Assembly: GCA_025363635.1 (NCBI GenBank)
Contig: JANYDL010000012.1
Span: 1-57,153 of the forward strand
Origin: Actinomycetes bacterium
GTDB taxonomy: Bacteria > Actinomycetota > Actinomycetes > Nanopelagicales > Nanopelagicaceae
DNA length: 57,153 nt
Direction: 5' to 3'
How positions within the stretch are numbered: position 1 is the stretch's first letter; every line of letters begins with the position of its first letter. Below the pieces are notes generated by a model, which was given only the letters and a program-made list of their open reading frames with translations, searched no databases and was not told where the DNA came from. Shown one piece after another: positions 7,921 to 19,243 of the stretch. Made by a program: the position numbers and the translations under genes.

Positions 7921-9585
7921 TTACTCCGTGTCCAACATCGGAACATGCACATGTTTTTCGCGAGCAGTAGAAATAGCCTCCTCATAGCCCGCATCAGCAT
8001 GACGTATGACGCCCATGCCCGGATCATTAGTCAGCACCCGAGCCAATTTCTGTGCGGCCAATTTTGTGCCATCAGCCACTGAAACTTGACCAGCGTGAAT
8101 TGAGCGACCGATGCCCACTCCTCCGCCGTGGTGAATGGATACCCATGATGCTCCAGATGAAATATTGACCATCGCATTAAGCAACGGCCAATCAGCAATA
8201 GCATCTGAGCCATCTTTCATAGACTCAGTTTCGCGATATGGAGATGCAACAGAACCGCAGTCCAAGTGATCACGCCCAATCACAATCGGAGCAGAAACTT
8301 CTCCACGCGCTACTAATTCATTGAAAGCCAAACCTGCTTTGTCTCTCTCTCCATATCCGAGCCAACAGATTCGAGCCGGAAGTCCTTGAAACGCCACCTT
8401 CTCTTGCGCCATCGTGATCCAGCGATGCAGGCCTTCGTTCTCGGGGAAAAGATCGAGCACAGCTTTATCGGTTCGATAAATATCTTTTGGATCTCCCGAA
8501 AGAGCAACCCAGCGAAAAGGGCCTTTGCCTTCACAGAAAAGGGGGCGGATATATGCTGGAACGAAACCAGGAAAAGCAAATGCTCGTGAGAAGCCACCGT
8601 GACGGGCTTCATCACGGATCGAATTACCGTAGTCAAAAACTTCAGCACCCTTATCCATAAATCCCACCATGGCTTCAACGTGAAGTGCCATTGCTTCACG
8701 AGCCCTTGAGGTGAAATCTTCCGGATCTTCTTTTGCCATTCGTGACGCGTCATGAAAATCGATGCCAATAGGAACATAAGACAAAGGATCGTGCGCCGAC
8801 GTTTGATCTGTCACGATGTCAATTGGCACTTCCATTGCCAACAATTGAGGCACCAGTTCCGCCGCATTGCCGACTAGCCCGATAGAAATAGGTCTACCCT
8901 CCGTCTTTGCACGCAGACTGCGACTAATTGCATCGGTTAGATTGTCCGCGATTTCATCAAGATATCGAGTTGCTATTCGCTTTTCCAGACGCGTTTTATC
9001 CACGTCAATAATGAGGCAAACTCCACCATTCATCGTTACTGCCAAAGGTTGCGCACCGCCCATGCCACCGCACCCGGCCGTCAACGTCAGCGTTCCTTGC
9101 AAAGTGCCGTTAAAACGTTTGGCTGCGATTGCCGCAAAAGTTTCGTAAGTGCCTTGCAGAATTCCCTGCGTCCCAATGTAAATCCACGAACCAGCCGTCA
9201 TCTGGCCATACATGGTCAAACCAAGATGTTCCAAACGTCGAAACTCAGGCCAATTTGCCCAATCACCAACTAAGTTCGAATTCGCGATGAGAACGCGAGG
9301 CGCCCACTCGTGTGTTTGAAAAACTCCGACAGGTTTTCCAGATTGGACCAGCAGCGTTTCATCATCCTTTAATTGTGTAAGGGATTTTACAATCGCGTCA
9401 AAAGAGGGCCAATCACGCGCAGCTTTCCCGGTACCTCCATAGACGACCAAATTCTCCGGATGTTCTGCCACAGCAGGGTCTAAATTATTATGGAGCATTC
9501 GAATTGCCGCTTCTTGCGCCCAACCTTTAGCGCTCTTTGTCGAACCAGTCGCTGCGTGCAAGATACGAGATGAAGAAGCACTCAT
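7921..9585 (-). CDS. hutU: Urocanate hydratase
   Basis: Converts urocanate to 4-imidazolone-5-propionate using tightly bound NAD+ as an electrophile; second step of the pathway. The 554 residues match the family length. Visible motifs are [20 protein letters not shown] (nucleotide-binding loop), [14 protein letters not shown] containing the conserved Cys, and [16 protein letters not shown]. The open frame extends upstream to 9654, but the extension overlaps the next gene and has no family similarity; ATG 9585 is preceded by TATTCT exactly six bases away, which marks a leaderless start. First gene of the hutU-hutI-hutH transcript. Confidence 0.95.
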   Translation of the reverse strand: MSASSSRILHAATGSTKSAKGWAQEAAIRMLHNNLDPAVAEHPENLVVYGGTGKAARDWPSFDAIVKSLTQLKDDETLLVQSGKPVGVFQTHEWAPRVLIANSNLVGDWANWPEFRRLEHLGLTMYGQMTAGSWIYIGTQGILQGTYETFAAIAAKRFNGTLQGTLTLTAGCGGMGGAQPLAVTMNGGVCLIIDVDKTRLEKRIATRYLDEIADNLTDAISRSLRAKTEGRPISIGLVGNAAELVPQLLAMEVPIDIVTDQTSAHDPLSYVPIGIDFHDASRMAKEDPEDFTSRAREAMALHVEAMVGFMDKGAEVFDYGNSIRDEARHGGFSRAFAFPGFVPAYIRPLFCEGKGPFRWVALSGDPKDIYRTDKAVLDLFPENEGLHRWITMAQEKVAFQGLPARICWLGYGERDKAGLAFNELVARGEVSAPIVIGRDHLDCGSVASPYRETESMKDGSDAIADWPLLNAMVNISSGASWVSIHHGGGVGIGRSIHAGQVSVADGTKLAAQKLARVLTNDPGMGVIRHADAGYEEAISTAREKHVHVPMLDTE

Positions 9586-9591
9586 ACCGTG

Positions 9592-9597
9592 AGAATA
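9592..9597 (-). promoter_or_regulatory. -10 box for leaderless hutU operon
   Basis: On the minus strand TATTCT is followed by six bases and then the hutU ATG. With the usual distance from the -10 hexamer to the start site, transcription would begin at the A of ATG. The arrangement recurs at several other starts in this window. Confidence 0.55.
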
Positions 9598-9604
9598 GCG
9601 CGGC

Positions 9605-10663
9605 TTATCGCAAATGTCCCCGCTCGTTCGCGGACCGAAGGGCACGCAAACCATCGCTGGGCCAGATTGAAATAGAGGAAATTGAACATGGGGAAATATC
9701 TACGTGAAAGACGCTCTCCGAGTCGGCACCAATCGCCAAGCGCACCGCTTGCTTAATTACGCCATTGTGCGTCACCACAACCACTCTCTTTCCAGGGTAC
9801 TTGGATGAGAGCGCTTCGATAGCTTCATCGACCCTCCACCCAAGTGCGTCATAAGACTCGCCGCCTGGCGGGGCATAAGAACTCGAAGAAACCCACTCTG
9901 TGAATTCCTTCGGGAAATCTATTTTGACTTCATCGATAGATAGGCCATCCCACAAGCCAAATCCGCATTCAAACCATGCTTCATCAAATTCAATCTGCAA
10001 ACCAGTAGCGCTTGAAATCCGCTCTGCTGTTTGGGTTGTTCTCAACAAGGGAGACGCGATAAGAATTTCGGGATTCAATTTTACGACAGCATCTGCGACG
10101 AGGGTTGCTTGTACTAATCCTTCTTCGGTGAGAGGCGGATTAGGTTCTCCACTTCCGGAAAACCGGCGATCTGGCGTCAAAATAGTTTCTCCATGGCGAA
10201 CGAAAAAAATCATTGTTGGCACCTCTGGCGCGCGGAGTCTTTCCAAGAGAAGATTCTTGGGCTTTACTCCACCATTGTTCTTTTCATCTAGTGCGCGGTT
10301 AGCAAGTCGATCTGCGTGAGAATTCTCTTCACGTGGAATCCATGTATAAGTAACCAGTGCAGCCGGATGTGCGGCCCGTGCAATTTGGGCAAGGGCTCGC
10401 ATCTCCGGATGTTTTATCTTCCAGCGTCCCGACATTTGTTCAACGACGAGTTTACTATCCATGCGGACATCAACACTTGCCTGAGGATCTAGAGTATGAA
10501 TTGCGGTGAGGCCGGCAACCAGCCCGCTGTATTCGGCAAAGTTATTAGTTTGTATTCCAAGATATTCATAGAGTTCCGCAATAACGACATTTCCTTCTTG
10601 GATAACTGACCCGAATCCAGCCGGTCCAGGATTTCCTCGAGAACCGCCATCCGCGGTCATCAT
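9605..10663 (-). CDS. Bifunctional RNase HI / histidine-phosphatase fusion
   Basis: Two domains in 352 residues. The N-terminal half is RNase H-like: [17 protein letters not shown], then [13 protein letters not shown] and [12 protein letters not shown] supply the metal-binding Asp and Glu residues, and [13 protein letters not shown] the late Asp. The C-terminal half is a histidine phosphatase with [18 protein letters not shown] and a second His in VVVTHNGV. The same fusion is Rv2228c in M. tuberculosis, where RNase H activity removes RNA from hybrids and the phosphatase part resembles CobC. Start ATG 10663 lies 14 bases after the zinc-ribbon gene; the longer frame to 10711 would overlap it. 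Probably co-transcribed with that gene. Confidence 0.92.
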   Translation of the reverse strand: MMTADGGSRGNPGPAGFGSVIQEGNVVIAELYEYLGIQTNNFAEYSGLVAGLTAIHTLDPQASVDVRMDSKLVVEQMSGRWKIKHPEMRALAQIARAAHPAALVTYTWIPREENSHADRLANRALDEKNNGGVKPKNLLLERLRAPEVPTMIFFVRHGETILTPDRRFSGSGEPNPPLTEEGLVQATLVADAVVKLNPEILIASPLLRTTQTAERISSATGLQIEFDEAWFECGFGLWDGLSIDEVKIDFPKEFTEWVSSSSYAPPGGESYDALGWRVDEAIEALSSKYPGKRVVVVTHNGVIKQAVRLAIGADSESVFHVDISPCSISSISIWPSDGLRALRSANERGHLR

Positions 10664-10677
10664 GAAATGACGTGCCA

Positions 10678-11409
10678 CTACCTTGCTCCGCGCACCAAAA
10701 TACAACGGCACTCTTCACAGCGCACCACTTCGTCAGATGCCAATGTTTTCATGCGACTGAGTTCAACACTATTAATTGCTAGATGACAACCATCGCAACA
10801 ACTTTCTTTAAGCGCAGCGGCTCCTGTCCCGTTATTTGAAACACGAATTTTTTCGTAAAGCTCAACAAGAGCCTGATCAATGGATTTTACAGTAGCGAGC
10901 CTTTCACCTTCGATGGCGTTAAACTCTCTTTGAAATTCTTGTGCAGTAAGATCTTTTTTCCCAATCAGATCTGTAGCCTGCTGCGTCAGGTCACCCTCTT
11001 CAGTTCGAAGTTCCGCGAGGCGATCCTTTATCGAATCTATTCTCATCATGATTTCGAGCTCAATTTCTTCCAGTTCAGATCGTCGGCTGGTGAGTGTGGC
11101 TATTTCATGTTGCAATTTCTCGAGTTCTTTCGCACCGGCAGATCCATCTGTAAGACGTTTTTCATCTTTCTCTAACCTAAGAGCAACTTGCTCTACATCT
11201 GCTTCCGAGCGCAGGAGTTCGCGGTTTATATCGCTGATCTCAGTTTGAGCCGCGACGGCAAGATCTCGCACAACCGCTAGGCGTGCGGATACTCCAAGAA
11301 TTTGAACAATTTCGGGAATGCTCGCCATCTTGTGTTGCAGAGTTGCTAAAGCAAAATCCATCCGCTGAATATCGAGAATTTGTTTTTGATCGCTGGGAGT
11401 GGCTTTCAT
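10678..11409 (-). CDS. Coiled-coil zinc-ribbon protein (zf-RING_7 family)
   Basis: A long alpha-helical coiled coil (about residues 30-190, rich in Glu, Lys, Leu and Arg) is followed by a C-terminal zinc ribbon with CDGCH and CEEC. The family is widespread in bacteria and is Rv2229c in M. tuberculosis, again beside the RNase H fusion. Biochemical role is unclear; a nucleic-acid or protein scaffold role is suspected. ATG 11409 is preceded by GGGAGGA at six bases; the TTG just before it is rejected. Confidence 0.88.
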   Translation of the reverse strand: MKATPSDQKQILDIQRMDFALATLQHKMASIPEIVQILGVSARLAVVRDLAVAAQTEISDINRELLRSEADVEQVALRLEKDEKRLTDGSAGAKELEKLQHEIATLTSRRSELEEIELEIMMRIDSIKDRLAELRTEEGDLTQQATDLIGKKDLTAQEFQREFNAIEGERLATVKSIDQALVELYEKIRVSNNGTGAAALKESCCDGCHLAINSVELSRMKTLASDEVVRCEECRCILVRGAR

Positions 11410-11434
11410 CAACAGTCCTCCCTTTCGGTACTAC

Positions 11435-11509
11435 TGGTGGGCGCTGAGGGTTTCGAACCCCCGACATCCTCGGTGTAAACGAGGCGCTCTACCACTGAGC
11501 TAAGCACCC
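11435..11509 (-). tRNA. tRNA-Val (anticodon TAC)
   Basis: On the minus strand the acceptor arms GGGTGCT and AGCGCCC pair over seven bases (one G-T). The anticodon arm CCTCG-loop-CGAGG has TAC at the loop centre, the T arm contains GTTCGAA, and the D arm reads AGCTCAGTGGTAGAGC. The discriminator A is followed by an encoded CCA (11437-11435). Confidence 0.96.
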
Positions 11510-11576
11510 TTGCGGTGACGGGAATTCTAGTGGAATACCTCCGCAAGAACGAATTCCGTGGTTTTTAAAGCCCAAA

Positions 11577-12035
11577 TTAGAGCGACGCGATCGCTGCCTT
11601 GTAATCGTCAATATGTCGAGCGTCGCCCATCGCATTGATAACCTGCCAACGAAGTACACCTTCCTTATCAATAATAAATGTACCTCGGAGTGCACAGCCA
11701 GCAGCCTCGTTAAATACCCCATAGGCCTTTGCTATTTCTCCATGCGGCCAAAAATCGCTGAGTACAGGGAATGTGTAACGCTCTCGCTCGGCAAAAATTC
11801 GTTGCGTGAATTTCGAATCACATGAGATGGCAAGTAATTGAACATCGTCGCTCTGGAACAAGCCAAGATCATCTCGCAAAGCGCACAATTCTCCAGTGCA
11901 CGTACCCGTGAATGAGAATGGATAGAAGAGAAGGACTACGTGTTTCTTGCCTTTGAAAGACTCCAGCGAGATCTTCTCACCATGCTGATCGAATAATACG
12001 AATTGAGGCGCGATAGAACCAATTGTTAATGACAT
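11577..12035 (-). CDS. Peroxiredoxin, AhpE/BCP type
   Basis: Thiol peroxidase of 152 residues that reduces hydroperoxides. The active-site region is YPFSFTGTCTGELCALRDD, with the peroxidatic Cys46 in the FTxxC context. The gene stands where ahpE (Rv2238c) stands in mycobacteria and the GEL-ALRDD part fits AhpE. Unlike one-Cys AhpE it has a second Cys five residues later (Cys51), the spacing of the resolving Cys in BCP-type enzymes, so an intramolecular disulfide cycle is possible. TAGGTT six bases upstream of the ATG indicates a leaderless message. Confidence 0.92.
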   Translation of the reverse strand: MSLTIGSIAPQFVLFDQHGEKISLESFKGKKHVVLLFYPFSFTGTCTGELCALRDDLGLFQSDDVQLLAISCDSKFTQRIFAERERYTFPVLSDFWPHGEIAKAYGVFNEAAGCALRGTFIIDKEGVLRWQVINAMGDARHIDDYKAAIASL

Positions 12036-12041
12036 GAGGTA

Positions 12042-12047
12042 AACCTA
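12042..12047 (-). promoter_or_regulatory. -10 box for leaderless peroxiredoxin gene
   Basis: TAGGTT on the minus strand ends six bases before the peroxiredoxin ATG, the same arrangement as at hutU and several other genes here. Confidence 0.5.
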
Positions 12048-12055
12048 TCGTGAAA

Positions 12056-12469
12056 TCAACGCTTGCCGACTCTGCGAGCAACCATCCGAGTAGCTGACCA
12101 ATCTGGAGCAATCGCAAAAGAAGAAGTTTGACTCAGACCCGCAGTGGGAGCGGCATCTTGTATATCGCTTGGCTCCACGTGACGAGGTCTCCCCGCCTTT
12201 GGTGTCAAAACCCATATCGGTCCGTTCTCCATTAGGTACGCAAGAACATCAACGAGTTCATCGACAAGATCAGAATCTCCGTCTCGCCACCATAGGAGTA
12301 CACCGTCAACCACTTCATGCGTATCTCCCAGCACAAACTCATTACCAGTTAATTCAATAATTGCCTTGCGAAGATCTTCATCGCAATCGAGGCCATAACC
12401 AGATTCCAAAATGAGGAAGCCGGGCTCAAACCCCAATCTGCCTGCCATCGACCCCAACGGGGATGCCAC
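12056..12469 (-). CDS. DUF3052 family protein
   Basis: Cytoplasmic protein of 137 residues with the DUF3052 hallmarks AGRLGFEPG, DGVLLWWRDGDSD, IWVLTPKAGRPRHVEPSDI and the C-terminal TAGLSQTSS. The function is unknown; in mycobacteria the homologue (Rv2239c) lies between ahpE and aceE, as here. The open frame reaches 12745 and would run into aceE; I choose GTG 12469 because AGGAAGG lies six bases upstream and the resulting length fits the family. ATG 12448 is the next choice. Divergent from aceE. Confidence 0.85.
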   Translation of the reverse strand: MASPLGSMAGRLGFEPGFLILESGYGLDCDEDLRKAIIELTGNEFVLGDTHEVVDGVLLWWRDGDSDLVDELVDVLAYLMENGPIWVLTPKAGRPRHVEPSDIQDAAPTAGLSQTSSFAIAPDWSATRMVARRVGKR

Positions 12470-12657
12470 AAACGACCTTCCTTTCCCGAACTCTTCTGAC
12501 TCCTGCCATGGGGGCCGTGAGATAAGTTCACCTAAGTGTGGGGCGTTGCGCAAGTGCTTTTTGGCCGAATCTTCGATTTTTACCCTTGTATTTTCCTTTT
12601 TGAGACGGTATCCCTCCTCAATGTGACTCAGCGCCCAATTGAGGGAAAGATAGCGCC

Positions 12658-15375
12658 ATGAGCGAAAATCTTGACGCGCCGGACCACTTAATCGACCAAC
12701 TGGTTGACACAGATCCTGAAGAGACCGCTGAGTGGCGCGCCTCATTTGATTCTGCCCTTAAACATGCTGGTCCTGTGCGAGCACGTTATCTGATGTTGAG
12801 CATGTTGGAGCGAGCGCGAGAGGCCAATATTGGACTGCCGTACTTAAGGACAACGGACTACATCAACACGATTCCTCCAGAGCGCGAACCAAATTTTCCG
12901 GGAGACGAATCAATTGAAAAAAGGATCCGTTCGTATATTCGCTGGAATGCAGCGATGTTGGTCCATCGAGCTCAGCGCCCTGGAGTTGGCGTTGGTGGTC
13001 ATATCTCCACGTATGCATCCTCAGCCGCCCTCTATGAAGTGGGTTTCAATCATTTCTTTCGTGGCAAAGATCATGCCGGCGGCGGAGATCAGATTTTTTT
13101 CCAAGGACACGCAAGTCCGGGTATGTATGCACGTGCATTTATGGAGGGCCGTTTCACTGAGCACCAATTAGATGGCTTTCGACAAGAGATTTCGCATCCA
13201 GGAGGTGGTCTTTCTTCTTACCCACATCCGCGACTCATGCCGGATTTTTGGGAATTCCCAACTGTCTCCATGGGAATTGGCCCAATCAACGCCATCTATC
13301 AAGCCCGATTCAATCGCTACCTTCACAACCGCGGCATTAAAGATACGAGCGACCAAAACGTATGGGCTTTCCTCGGAGATGGAGAAATGGATGAAGTTGA
13401 AAGCTTAGGCGCGATCGGTTTAGCTGCCCGCGAAAACCTCGACAACCTGACTTTCGTTATTAATTGTAATCTTCAAAGACTCGACGGACCTGTGCGAGGC
13501 AATGGAAAGATTATTCAAGAACTTGAATCCATCTTTGGTGGAGCAGGTTGGAACGTCATCAAAGTTGTATGGGGCCGCCAATGGGATCCTCTCCTTGCTC
13601 AAGATCGAGAAGGCGCCCTCGTCAATTTAATGAATCAAACTAAAGATGGCGATTACCAAACTTTCAAGGCCGAAAGTGGCGGCTATGTCCGCGAGCATTT
13701 CTTCGGGCGGGACCCACGCACGGCTGCGATGGTCGCCAATCTCAGCGATGATGAAATTTGGGGATTACGCCGTGGTGGACATGATTATCGAAAGTTATAC
13801 GCTGCCTATCACGCTGCAAGCTCGAAAAATGGCCGTCCTACAGTTATTTTGGCCAAGACTGTCAAAGGTTGGTCTCTGGGATCTAGCTTTGAAGGACGAA
13901 ACTCTACTCATCAAATGAAGAAGATGACGATGGATGACATATTGGCATTCCGAGATCGCCTGCATATTCCATATACAGACGAACAACTCGATCCAAAACT
14001 TCCGCCCTATTACAAACCCGATGAGCAATCTGATGAGCATCAATACCTCATGGAGCGTCGTCGCCAATTGGGCGGATCACTTCCACGTCGGCGATCAGTA
14101 TCTCGGCCTCTACCTCAACCCGCCGATTCAGTATATGAATCCGCAAAACGCGGTTCCGGAAATCAAGAAATTGCAACCACAATGGCCTTCGTCCGTATGC
14201 TGAAAGATCTCATTAAAGACCCCGGCATTGGGAAGCGATTTGTCCCGATTATTCCTGATGAAGCTAGAACCTTTGGAATGGATTCTCTCTTTCCAACTCT
14301 GAAAATTTATTCCCCGCACGGTCAAACGTATGCATCAGTAGATCGCGAACTCATGCTTTCATATAAAGAATCCACTTCTGGCGTAATACTCCACGAGGGA
14401 ATTAACGAGGCCGGATCGGTAGCATCATTCACGGCGGTGGGATCTTCATACGCCACTCATGATGAACCAATGATTCCTATCTACATTTTCTACTCAATGT
14501 TCGGTTTCCAACGAACTGGAGATTCTTTCTGGGCTGCAAGTGATCAGATGGTGCGAGGTTTTGTCCTCGGTGCCACGGCGGGACGTACGACTCTCAATGG
14601 TGAGGGGCTTCAACATGAAGATGGACACTCGCACTTACTAGCTTCAACTAATCCAGCAGTTGTCGCCTACGATCCAGTCTTCGCGTATGAAATTGGACAT
14701 ATCGTCAAAGACGGATTGCGACGAATGTACGGAGAAGATAGCGAGAATATTTATTACTACCTCACCGTCTATAACGAGCCATATCCACAACCTGCTCAGC
14801 CAGAAAACCTTGATGTAGAAGGTCTTTTGCGTGGGATTTACAAATACCTCGAAGCCGAATCCGGAGGATTCCAGGCGCAGATTCTTGCCTCCGGGGTTGC
14901 GCTTCTTTGGGCGATCAAAGCCAAAGAGTTACTGCTCCAGGACTGGGGGGTCAATGCCACGATTTGGTCAGTAACTTCCTGGAACGAATTGCGCAGAAAT
15001 GGTTTGGATACAAATCGTCACAATTTACTCTCGCCCCATGATCAAAAACGTGCATACATCACTGAAAAATTATCTGGAGCACCTGGCCCAGTAATTGCGG
15101 TGAGCGACTTCATGCGTGCGGTTCAAGATCAAATTGCGCCATGGGTAGCACACGAGTTCCTATCACTTGGCACCGATGGCTTCGGGCTTTCAGATACTCG
15201 AGGCGCACTTCGTCGTCACTTCAAAGTTGATGCGCAATCGATTGCGATAGGGGTTTTGACTCAACTGGTAAAACTTGGACAGATGGAATCGTCAGTGGTC
15301 GCTCAAGCAATTGAGAAATATCAGATTTTTGATATGTCCGCAGTTGACCCAGGTAATACTGAGGGTTCTGGTTGA
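12658..15375 (+). CDS. aceE: Pyruvate dehydrogenase E1 component, homodimeric
   Basis: Thiamine-diphosphate enzyme of 905 residues that decarboxylates pyruvate and passes the acetyl group to the lipoyl E2. The ThDP/Mg motif is [13 protein letters not shown] ending in [11 protein letters not shown] (about residues 240-278); [12 protein letters not shown] and EGINEAGS are other family signatures. Length agrees with the single-chain AceE of Actinobacteria and Proteobacteria. ATG 12658 has GAGGGAAAG about eight bases upstream. No E2 or E3 gene is in this window. The stop TGA overlaps the TTG start of glgE, so the two are probably translated from one message. Confidence 0.97.
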   Translation: MSENLDAPDHLIDQLVDTDPEETAEWRASFDSALKHAGPVRARYLMLSMLERAREANIGLPYLRTTDYINTIPPEREPNFPGDESIEKRIRSYIRWNAAMLVHRAQRPGVGVGGHISTYASSAALYEVGFNHFFRGKDHAGGGDQIFFQGHASPGMYARAFMEGRFTEHQLDGFRQEISHPGGGLSSYPHPRLMPDFWEFPTVSMGIGPINAIYQARFNRYLHNRGIKDTSDQNVWAFLGDGEMDEVESLGAIGLAARENLDNLTFVINCNLQRLDGPVRGNGKIIQELESIFGGAGWNVIKVVWGRQWDPLLAQDREGALVNLMNQTKDGDYQTFKAESGGYVREHFFGRDPRTAAMVANLSDDEIWGLRRGGHDYRKLYAAYHAASSKNGRPTVILAKTVKGWSLGSSFEGRNSTHQMKKMTMDDILAFRDRLHIPYTDEQLDPKLPPYYKPDEQSDEHQYLMERRRQLGGSLPRRRSVSRPLPQPADSVYESAKRGSGNQEIATTMAFVRMLKDLIKDPGIGKRFVPIIPDEARTFGMDSLFPTLKIYSPHGQTYASVDRELMLSYKESTSGVILHEGINEAGSVASFTAVGSSYATHDEPMIPIYIFYSMFGFQRTGDSFWAASDQMVRGFVLGATAGRTTLNGEGLQHEDGHSHLLASTNPAVVAYDPVFAYEIGHIVKDGLRRMYGEDSENIYYYLTVYNEPYPQPAQPENLDVEGLLRGIYKYLEAESGGFQAQILASGVALLWAIKAKELLLQDWGVNATIWSVTSWNELRRNGLDTNRHNLLSPHDQKRAYITEKLSGAPGPVIAVSDFMRAVQDQIAPWVAHEFLSLGTDGFGLSDTRGALRRHFKVDAQSIAIGVLTQLVKLGQMESSVVAQAIEKYQIFDMSAVDPGNTEGSG

Positions 15376-17324
15376 TCGGAAGAATTCCAATAACGGATAT
15401 CTCCCCCGCTACATATTTCGGGGGAGAATTTATACCTGCCAAATCAATACCTGGCGAAACCATCTCTGTGCAAGCATCAATCTATCGAGAAGGTCACGAT
15501 GCTCTTGGTGCGCATGTACAACTTTTTAATTCCCTGGGGAAATTAGAAGATGAAGTGATCATGAATGAAGTATCACAAGGAAGTGATCGATTTCGAGCGA
15601 TGCTGACTCTTCCCTCCGCAGGGGATTTTACTTTTAGAATTACGGCGTATGACCATCCTTATAGCTCTTGGCATCATGATTCAGAAATAAAGATCAGTGC
15701 AAATATCGATGTGGAACTTTGCTGTGAAATTGGGGCTCGTATTTTTGAGGAGAAAATTGCGGAGGATCCCAAATCTAAACCTCTATTAGCTCCCGTTGTC
15801 ACGGCTCTGCGCAATACATCTTTGGCGCCAGCTAATCGTTTTTCGATGGCATCAAGTGCGGAAATTAGAAGTTTTTTTCAGACCTCTCCCCTACGTCGGA
15901 TGATCACATTTTCCGAGAGTTTCCCAATAAGAGTTGAAAGAGATCGTTCTGCTTTCGGAGCATGGTATGAATTTTTCCCTAGAAGTGAGGGGGCGACAGC
16001 AAAATCTCCTGGAACTTTCAATTCAGCGATGAAGAGGCTGCAGGGTGTTGCCGATATGGGATTCGATGTTCTCTACCTTCCTCCCATTCACCCCATCGGA
16101 ATAAACTTTCGTAAGGGCGCCAACAATTCACTCGTTGCACTATCGAAAGACCCGGGGGTCCCTTGGGCTATTGGAAATTCAGAGGGCGGTCATGACTCAA
16201 TAAATCCTGAACTCGGAACAATGGAGGATTTTGAAGAGTTTGTGTCGACTGCTCGAGCCGTTGGTTTGGAAATCGCGCTGGATCTAGCACTTCAAGTTTC
16301 CCCCGATCACCCATGGGTGAAAGAACACCCCAATTGGTTCTCACATAGACCCGATGGAAGCATCGCACACGCAGAGAATCCACCAAAAAAGTATCAAGAT
16401 ATATATCCAATAAATTTTGATCAGGATTATCAAGGCATATTGAAAGAAGTCCTGGGCGTGATTCGTTTTTGGGTGAGCAAGGGAGTGACCGCGTTCCGCG
16501 TAGATAATCCGCACACAAAGCCGCTTCACTTCTGGCAAGATCTTCTCGCAATTATTTACCAGGAATCGCCAGAAGTTATCTTTCTCGCTGAAGCTTTTAC
16601 CCGTCCCGAGATGATGCACGCTCTGGGCAAGGCCGGTTTTCAACAGTCTTATACCTATTTCACTTGGCGAACCAGTAAGCACGAACTCATCGCATATGGC
16701 AACGAAGTCGCGCATACAACAAGTGATTACTTCCGCCCTAATTTTTGGGTGAACACCCCAGATATTCTTCCCTTCCACCTCCAAAGCGGAAATCCTGCAA
16801 TGTTTGCCCTGCGCGCAGTATTGGCTTCAACGCTTTCACCTTCATGGGGAATGTACGCAGGCTATGAACTTTACGAGCATCGCCCGCTTCAGGAGGGGCG
16901 CGAGGAATACCTCGATTCAGAGAAATACCAAATTAAACTTCGAGATTGGGCTGGAGCGGAGAAGAAGGGAATTTCGCTCTCTCCTTTTATAACGCAACTC
17001 AATGCGATTAGGCACGAACATCTCTCATTACAGCGACTGCGCAATCTAATTTTTCATGACACAAATTCTGATGCGCTTATCGCCTATTCAAAACGAGACG
17101 GAGCCGATCTAATTTTAGTAGTTGTAAATCTCGATCCCACATATGCGCAAGAAGGATTCGTCAATTGGGACTTAGCTGCGATTGGACTCGACGATGAGAG
17201 TTTTTTGGTGACAGACCTTCTGGATGGATCAAGTTTTCAATGGAGTCGGAATACTTTTATCCGACTTGATCCAAGTCGCCCTCATGGCAAAGTCGCCCAC
17301 GTCGTGCAAGTCAAGGTAAGTTGA
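15372..17324 (+). CDS. glgE: Alpha-1,4-glucan:maltose-1-phosphate maltosyltransferase
   Basis: GH13_3 enzyme of 650 residues that extends alpha-1,4-glucans with maltose from maltose-1-phosphate. The N-terminal domain carries [10 protein letters not shown] and REGHDALGA; the catalytic barrel shows [14 protein letters not shown], the nucleophile region [10 protein letters not shown] (about residue 378) and [11 protein letters not shown] with the acid/base Glu. The start is TTG 15372 overlapping the aceE TGA as TTGA; no later start keeps the conserved N-terminus. It precedes glgB with the same kind of overlap. Maltose-1-phosphate makers (Pep2/TreS or GlgM) are not in this window. Confidence 0.95.
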   Translation: MIGRIPITDISPATYFGGEFIPAKSIPGETISVQASIYREGHDALGAHVQLFNSLGKLEDEVIMNEVSQGSDRFRAMLTLPSAGDFTFRITAYDHPYSSWHHDSEIKISANIDVELCCEIGARIFEEKIAEDPKSKPLLAPVVTALRNTSLAPANRFSMASSAEIRSFFQTSPLRRMITFSESFPIRVERDRSAFGAWYEFFPRSEGATAKSPGTFNSAMKRLQGVADMGFDVLYLPPIHPIGINFRKGANNSLVALSKDPGVPWAIGNSEGGHDSINPELGTMEDFEEFVSTARAVGLEIALDLALQVSPDHPWVKEHPNWFSHRPDGSIAHAENPPKKYQDIYPINFDQDYQGILKEVLGVIRFWVSKGVTAFRVDNPHTKPLHFWQDLLAIIYQESPEVIFLAEAFTRPEMMHALGKAGFQQSYTYFTWRTSKHELIAYGNEVAHTTSDYFRPNFWVNTPDILPFHLQSGNPAMFALRAVLASTLSPSWGMYAGYELYEHRPLQEGREEYLDSEKYQIKLRDWAGAEKKGISLSPFITQLNAIRHEHLSLQRLRNLIFHDTNSDALIAYSKRDGADLILVVVNLDPTYAQEGFVNWDLAAIGLDDESFLVTDLLDGSSFQWSRNTFIRLDPSRPHGKVAHVVQVKVS

Positions 17325-19243
17325 GCGGAATGAAACTTTTTGGAAAAAACTCCAAAACCGCCATCACCACAAGTACGTTTCTCAACCCTCATTCAACTTT
17401 GGGTGAGATTGATCTTTATCTCATCGGTGAGGGTCGGCACGAGCGATTATGGGAAGTGCTGGGCGGGCATACACAACGAGATGTAGATGGCGACTTACTC
17501 GGGTCCTCGTTCGCCGTCTGGGCACCGAATGCCGATGAAGTCAGTTTGATATGCGAAGCGAATTATTGGGATCGCAATACCCATAAAATGGTGCGTGTTG
17601 GTTCAAGCGGACTCTGGGAATTATTTATTCCGGATGTGGGATCTGGCTTAAAATACAAATTTGCTGTTCGTCAAAGAGATGGTCGCTGGATCGATCATGC
17701 TGATCCATTTGCCCAGCACACCGAGATTCCTCCGATGACCGCATCGATTGTTTTTGACACTACATTTGAGTGGAGTGACAGCGCATGGATGGGAGACCGC
17801 GCTAATTTTCAGTCTTGGAAAGAACCCGTATCTATTTACGAAGTGCATCTCGGCTCATGGCGCCTAGGATTGAATTATCTTGATTTAGCAAAAGAATTGA
17901 TTGATTATGTGCAATTTCAGGGTTTCACTCATATTGAATTTCTTCCAGTCATGGAGCATCCCTACGGCCCATCGTGGGGCTATCAAGTGACATCATTCTT
18001 CGCTCCCACGTCACGTTTTGGATCCCCCGATGACTTTAGATATCTCGTTAATGAATTGCATAAAGCCCATATCGGGGTCATTCTCGACTGGGTACCCGCA
18101 CATTTCCCGAAGGATGAGTGGGCTTTAGCTCGTTTTGATGGAAGCGCCTTATACGAGCATGAAGATCCACGTCTGGGCGAACATCCAGACTGGGGCACAC
18201 TCATATTCAACTTCGGCCGTAACGAAGTTCGTAATTTTCTTGTAGCGAGCGCGCTTTACTGGTTGGAAGAATTTCATATTGACGGCTTACGAGTCGATGC
18301 CGTTGCATCGATGCTTTATTTAGATTACTCAAGAAAAGATGGCGAATGGCTTCCAAATAAAGATGGAGGCCGCGAAAATCTTGAGGCGGTTGCTTTACTG
18401 AAGGAAGCGACTTCGACCGCTTACCGAAAGTATCCAGGAATCATGATGATCGCAGAGGAATCAACTGCGTGGTCTGGTGTCTCTCGAAGTACAGAATCCG
18501 GTGGCCTCGGATTTGGGTTCAAATGGAATATGGGGTGGATGCACGACACCCTTGCCTACCTTCAAAGAGAGCCTGTTCACCGAGTTCACCATCACAATGA
18601 AATCACTTTCTCTATTCTGTATGCATGGAGTGAAAATTACGTCTTACCTCTGTCCCACGATGAAGTGGTGCATGGGAAGGGCGCGCTGGTAAATAAATTT
18701 CCCGGAGATCGTTGGCAACAGTTGGCAACGTTGCGAGCCCTTTACGGATACATGTGGGCGCACCCCGGCAAAAAACTTCTTTTTATGGGTAGCGAATTCG
18801 CCCAAAGTGATGAATGGAATGAAAGCCGTGGATTGCAGTGGCACTTGACAGAGTACGACGAGCACAGAGGGATTCAGAAGACAATTCAAGCGCTCAATGC
18901 GAAGTACCGTTCTATTCGAGCCCTGTCAGAGAAAGATACCTCTCCAGAAGGATTTACCTGGTTGGTGGGTGCAGATTCCGCTAGCAACATTTTGGCATTC
19001 TCTCGCTGGGATGATTCAGGAAAGCCACTCGTATGTGTCACTAACTTTTCTCCAGTTCCCCACGAAAGCTATTCACTACCAATGCCGCTTTCGGGTGCAT
19101 GGGATGAGGTTTTAAATACAGATGATGTGACATATGGCGGCAGTGGCATCATCAACGATGCGATAACTGCCTCAAATGAAAACGGTAACATCGTTCAGTT
19201 ACGAGTGCCCCCGCTTGCTACAGTATGGCTCCAACTTCGCTAG
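17321..19243 (+). CDS. glgB: 1,4-alpha-glucan branching enzyme
   Basis: GH13_9 enzyme that makes alpha-1,6 branches in glucan. The 640 residues contain a carbohydrate-binding domain ([16 protein letters not shown]), the barrel with [17 protein letters not shown], the nucleophile motif [11 protein letters not shown] (about residue 325), IAEESTAW and [13 protein letters not shown]. It is shorter than enzymes carrying an extra N-terminal CBM48, such as the mycobacterial one. TTG 17321 overlaps the glgE stop; ATG 17330 is an equally possible start. The stop TAG overlaps the stop of the convergent MFS gene. Confidence 0.96.
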   Translation: MSGMKLFGKNSKTAITTSTFLNPHSTLGEIDLYLIGEGRHERLWEVLGGHTQRDVDGDLLGSSFAVWAPNADEVSLICEANYWDRNTHKMVRVGSSGLWELFIPDVGSGLKYKFAVRQRDGRWIDHADPFAQHTEIPPMTASIVFDTTFEWSDSAWMGDRANFQSWKEPVSIYEVHLGSWRLGLNYLDLAKELIDYVQFQGFTHIEFLPVMEHPYGPSWGYQVTSFFAPTSRFGSPDDFRYLVNELHKAHIGVILDWVPAHFPKDEWALARFDGSALYEHEDPRLGEHPDWGTLIFNFGRNEVRNFLVASALYWLEEFHIDGLRVDAVASMLYLDYSRKDGEWLPNKDGGRENLEAVALLKEATSTAYRKYPGIMMIAEESTAWSGVSRSTESGGLGFGFKWNMGWMHDTLAYLQREPVHRVHHHNEITFSILYAWSENYVLPLSHDEVVHGKGALVNKFPGDRWQQLATLRALYGYMWAHPGKKLLFMGSEFAQSDEWNESRGLQWHLTEYDEHRGIQKTIQALNAKYRSIRALSEKDTSPEGFTWLVGADSASNILAFSRWDDSGKPLVCVTNFSPVPHESYSLPMPLSGAWDEVLNTDDVTYGGSGIINDAITASNENGNIVQLRVPPLATVWLQLR

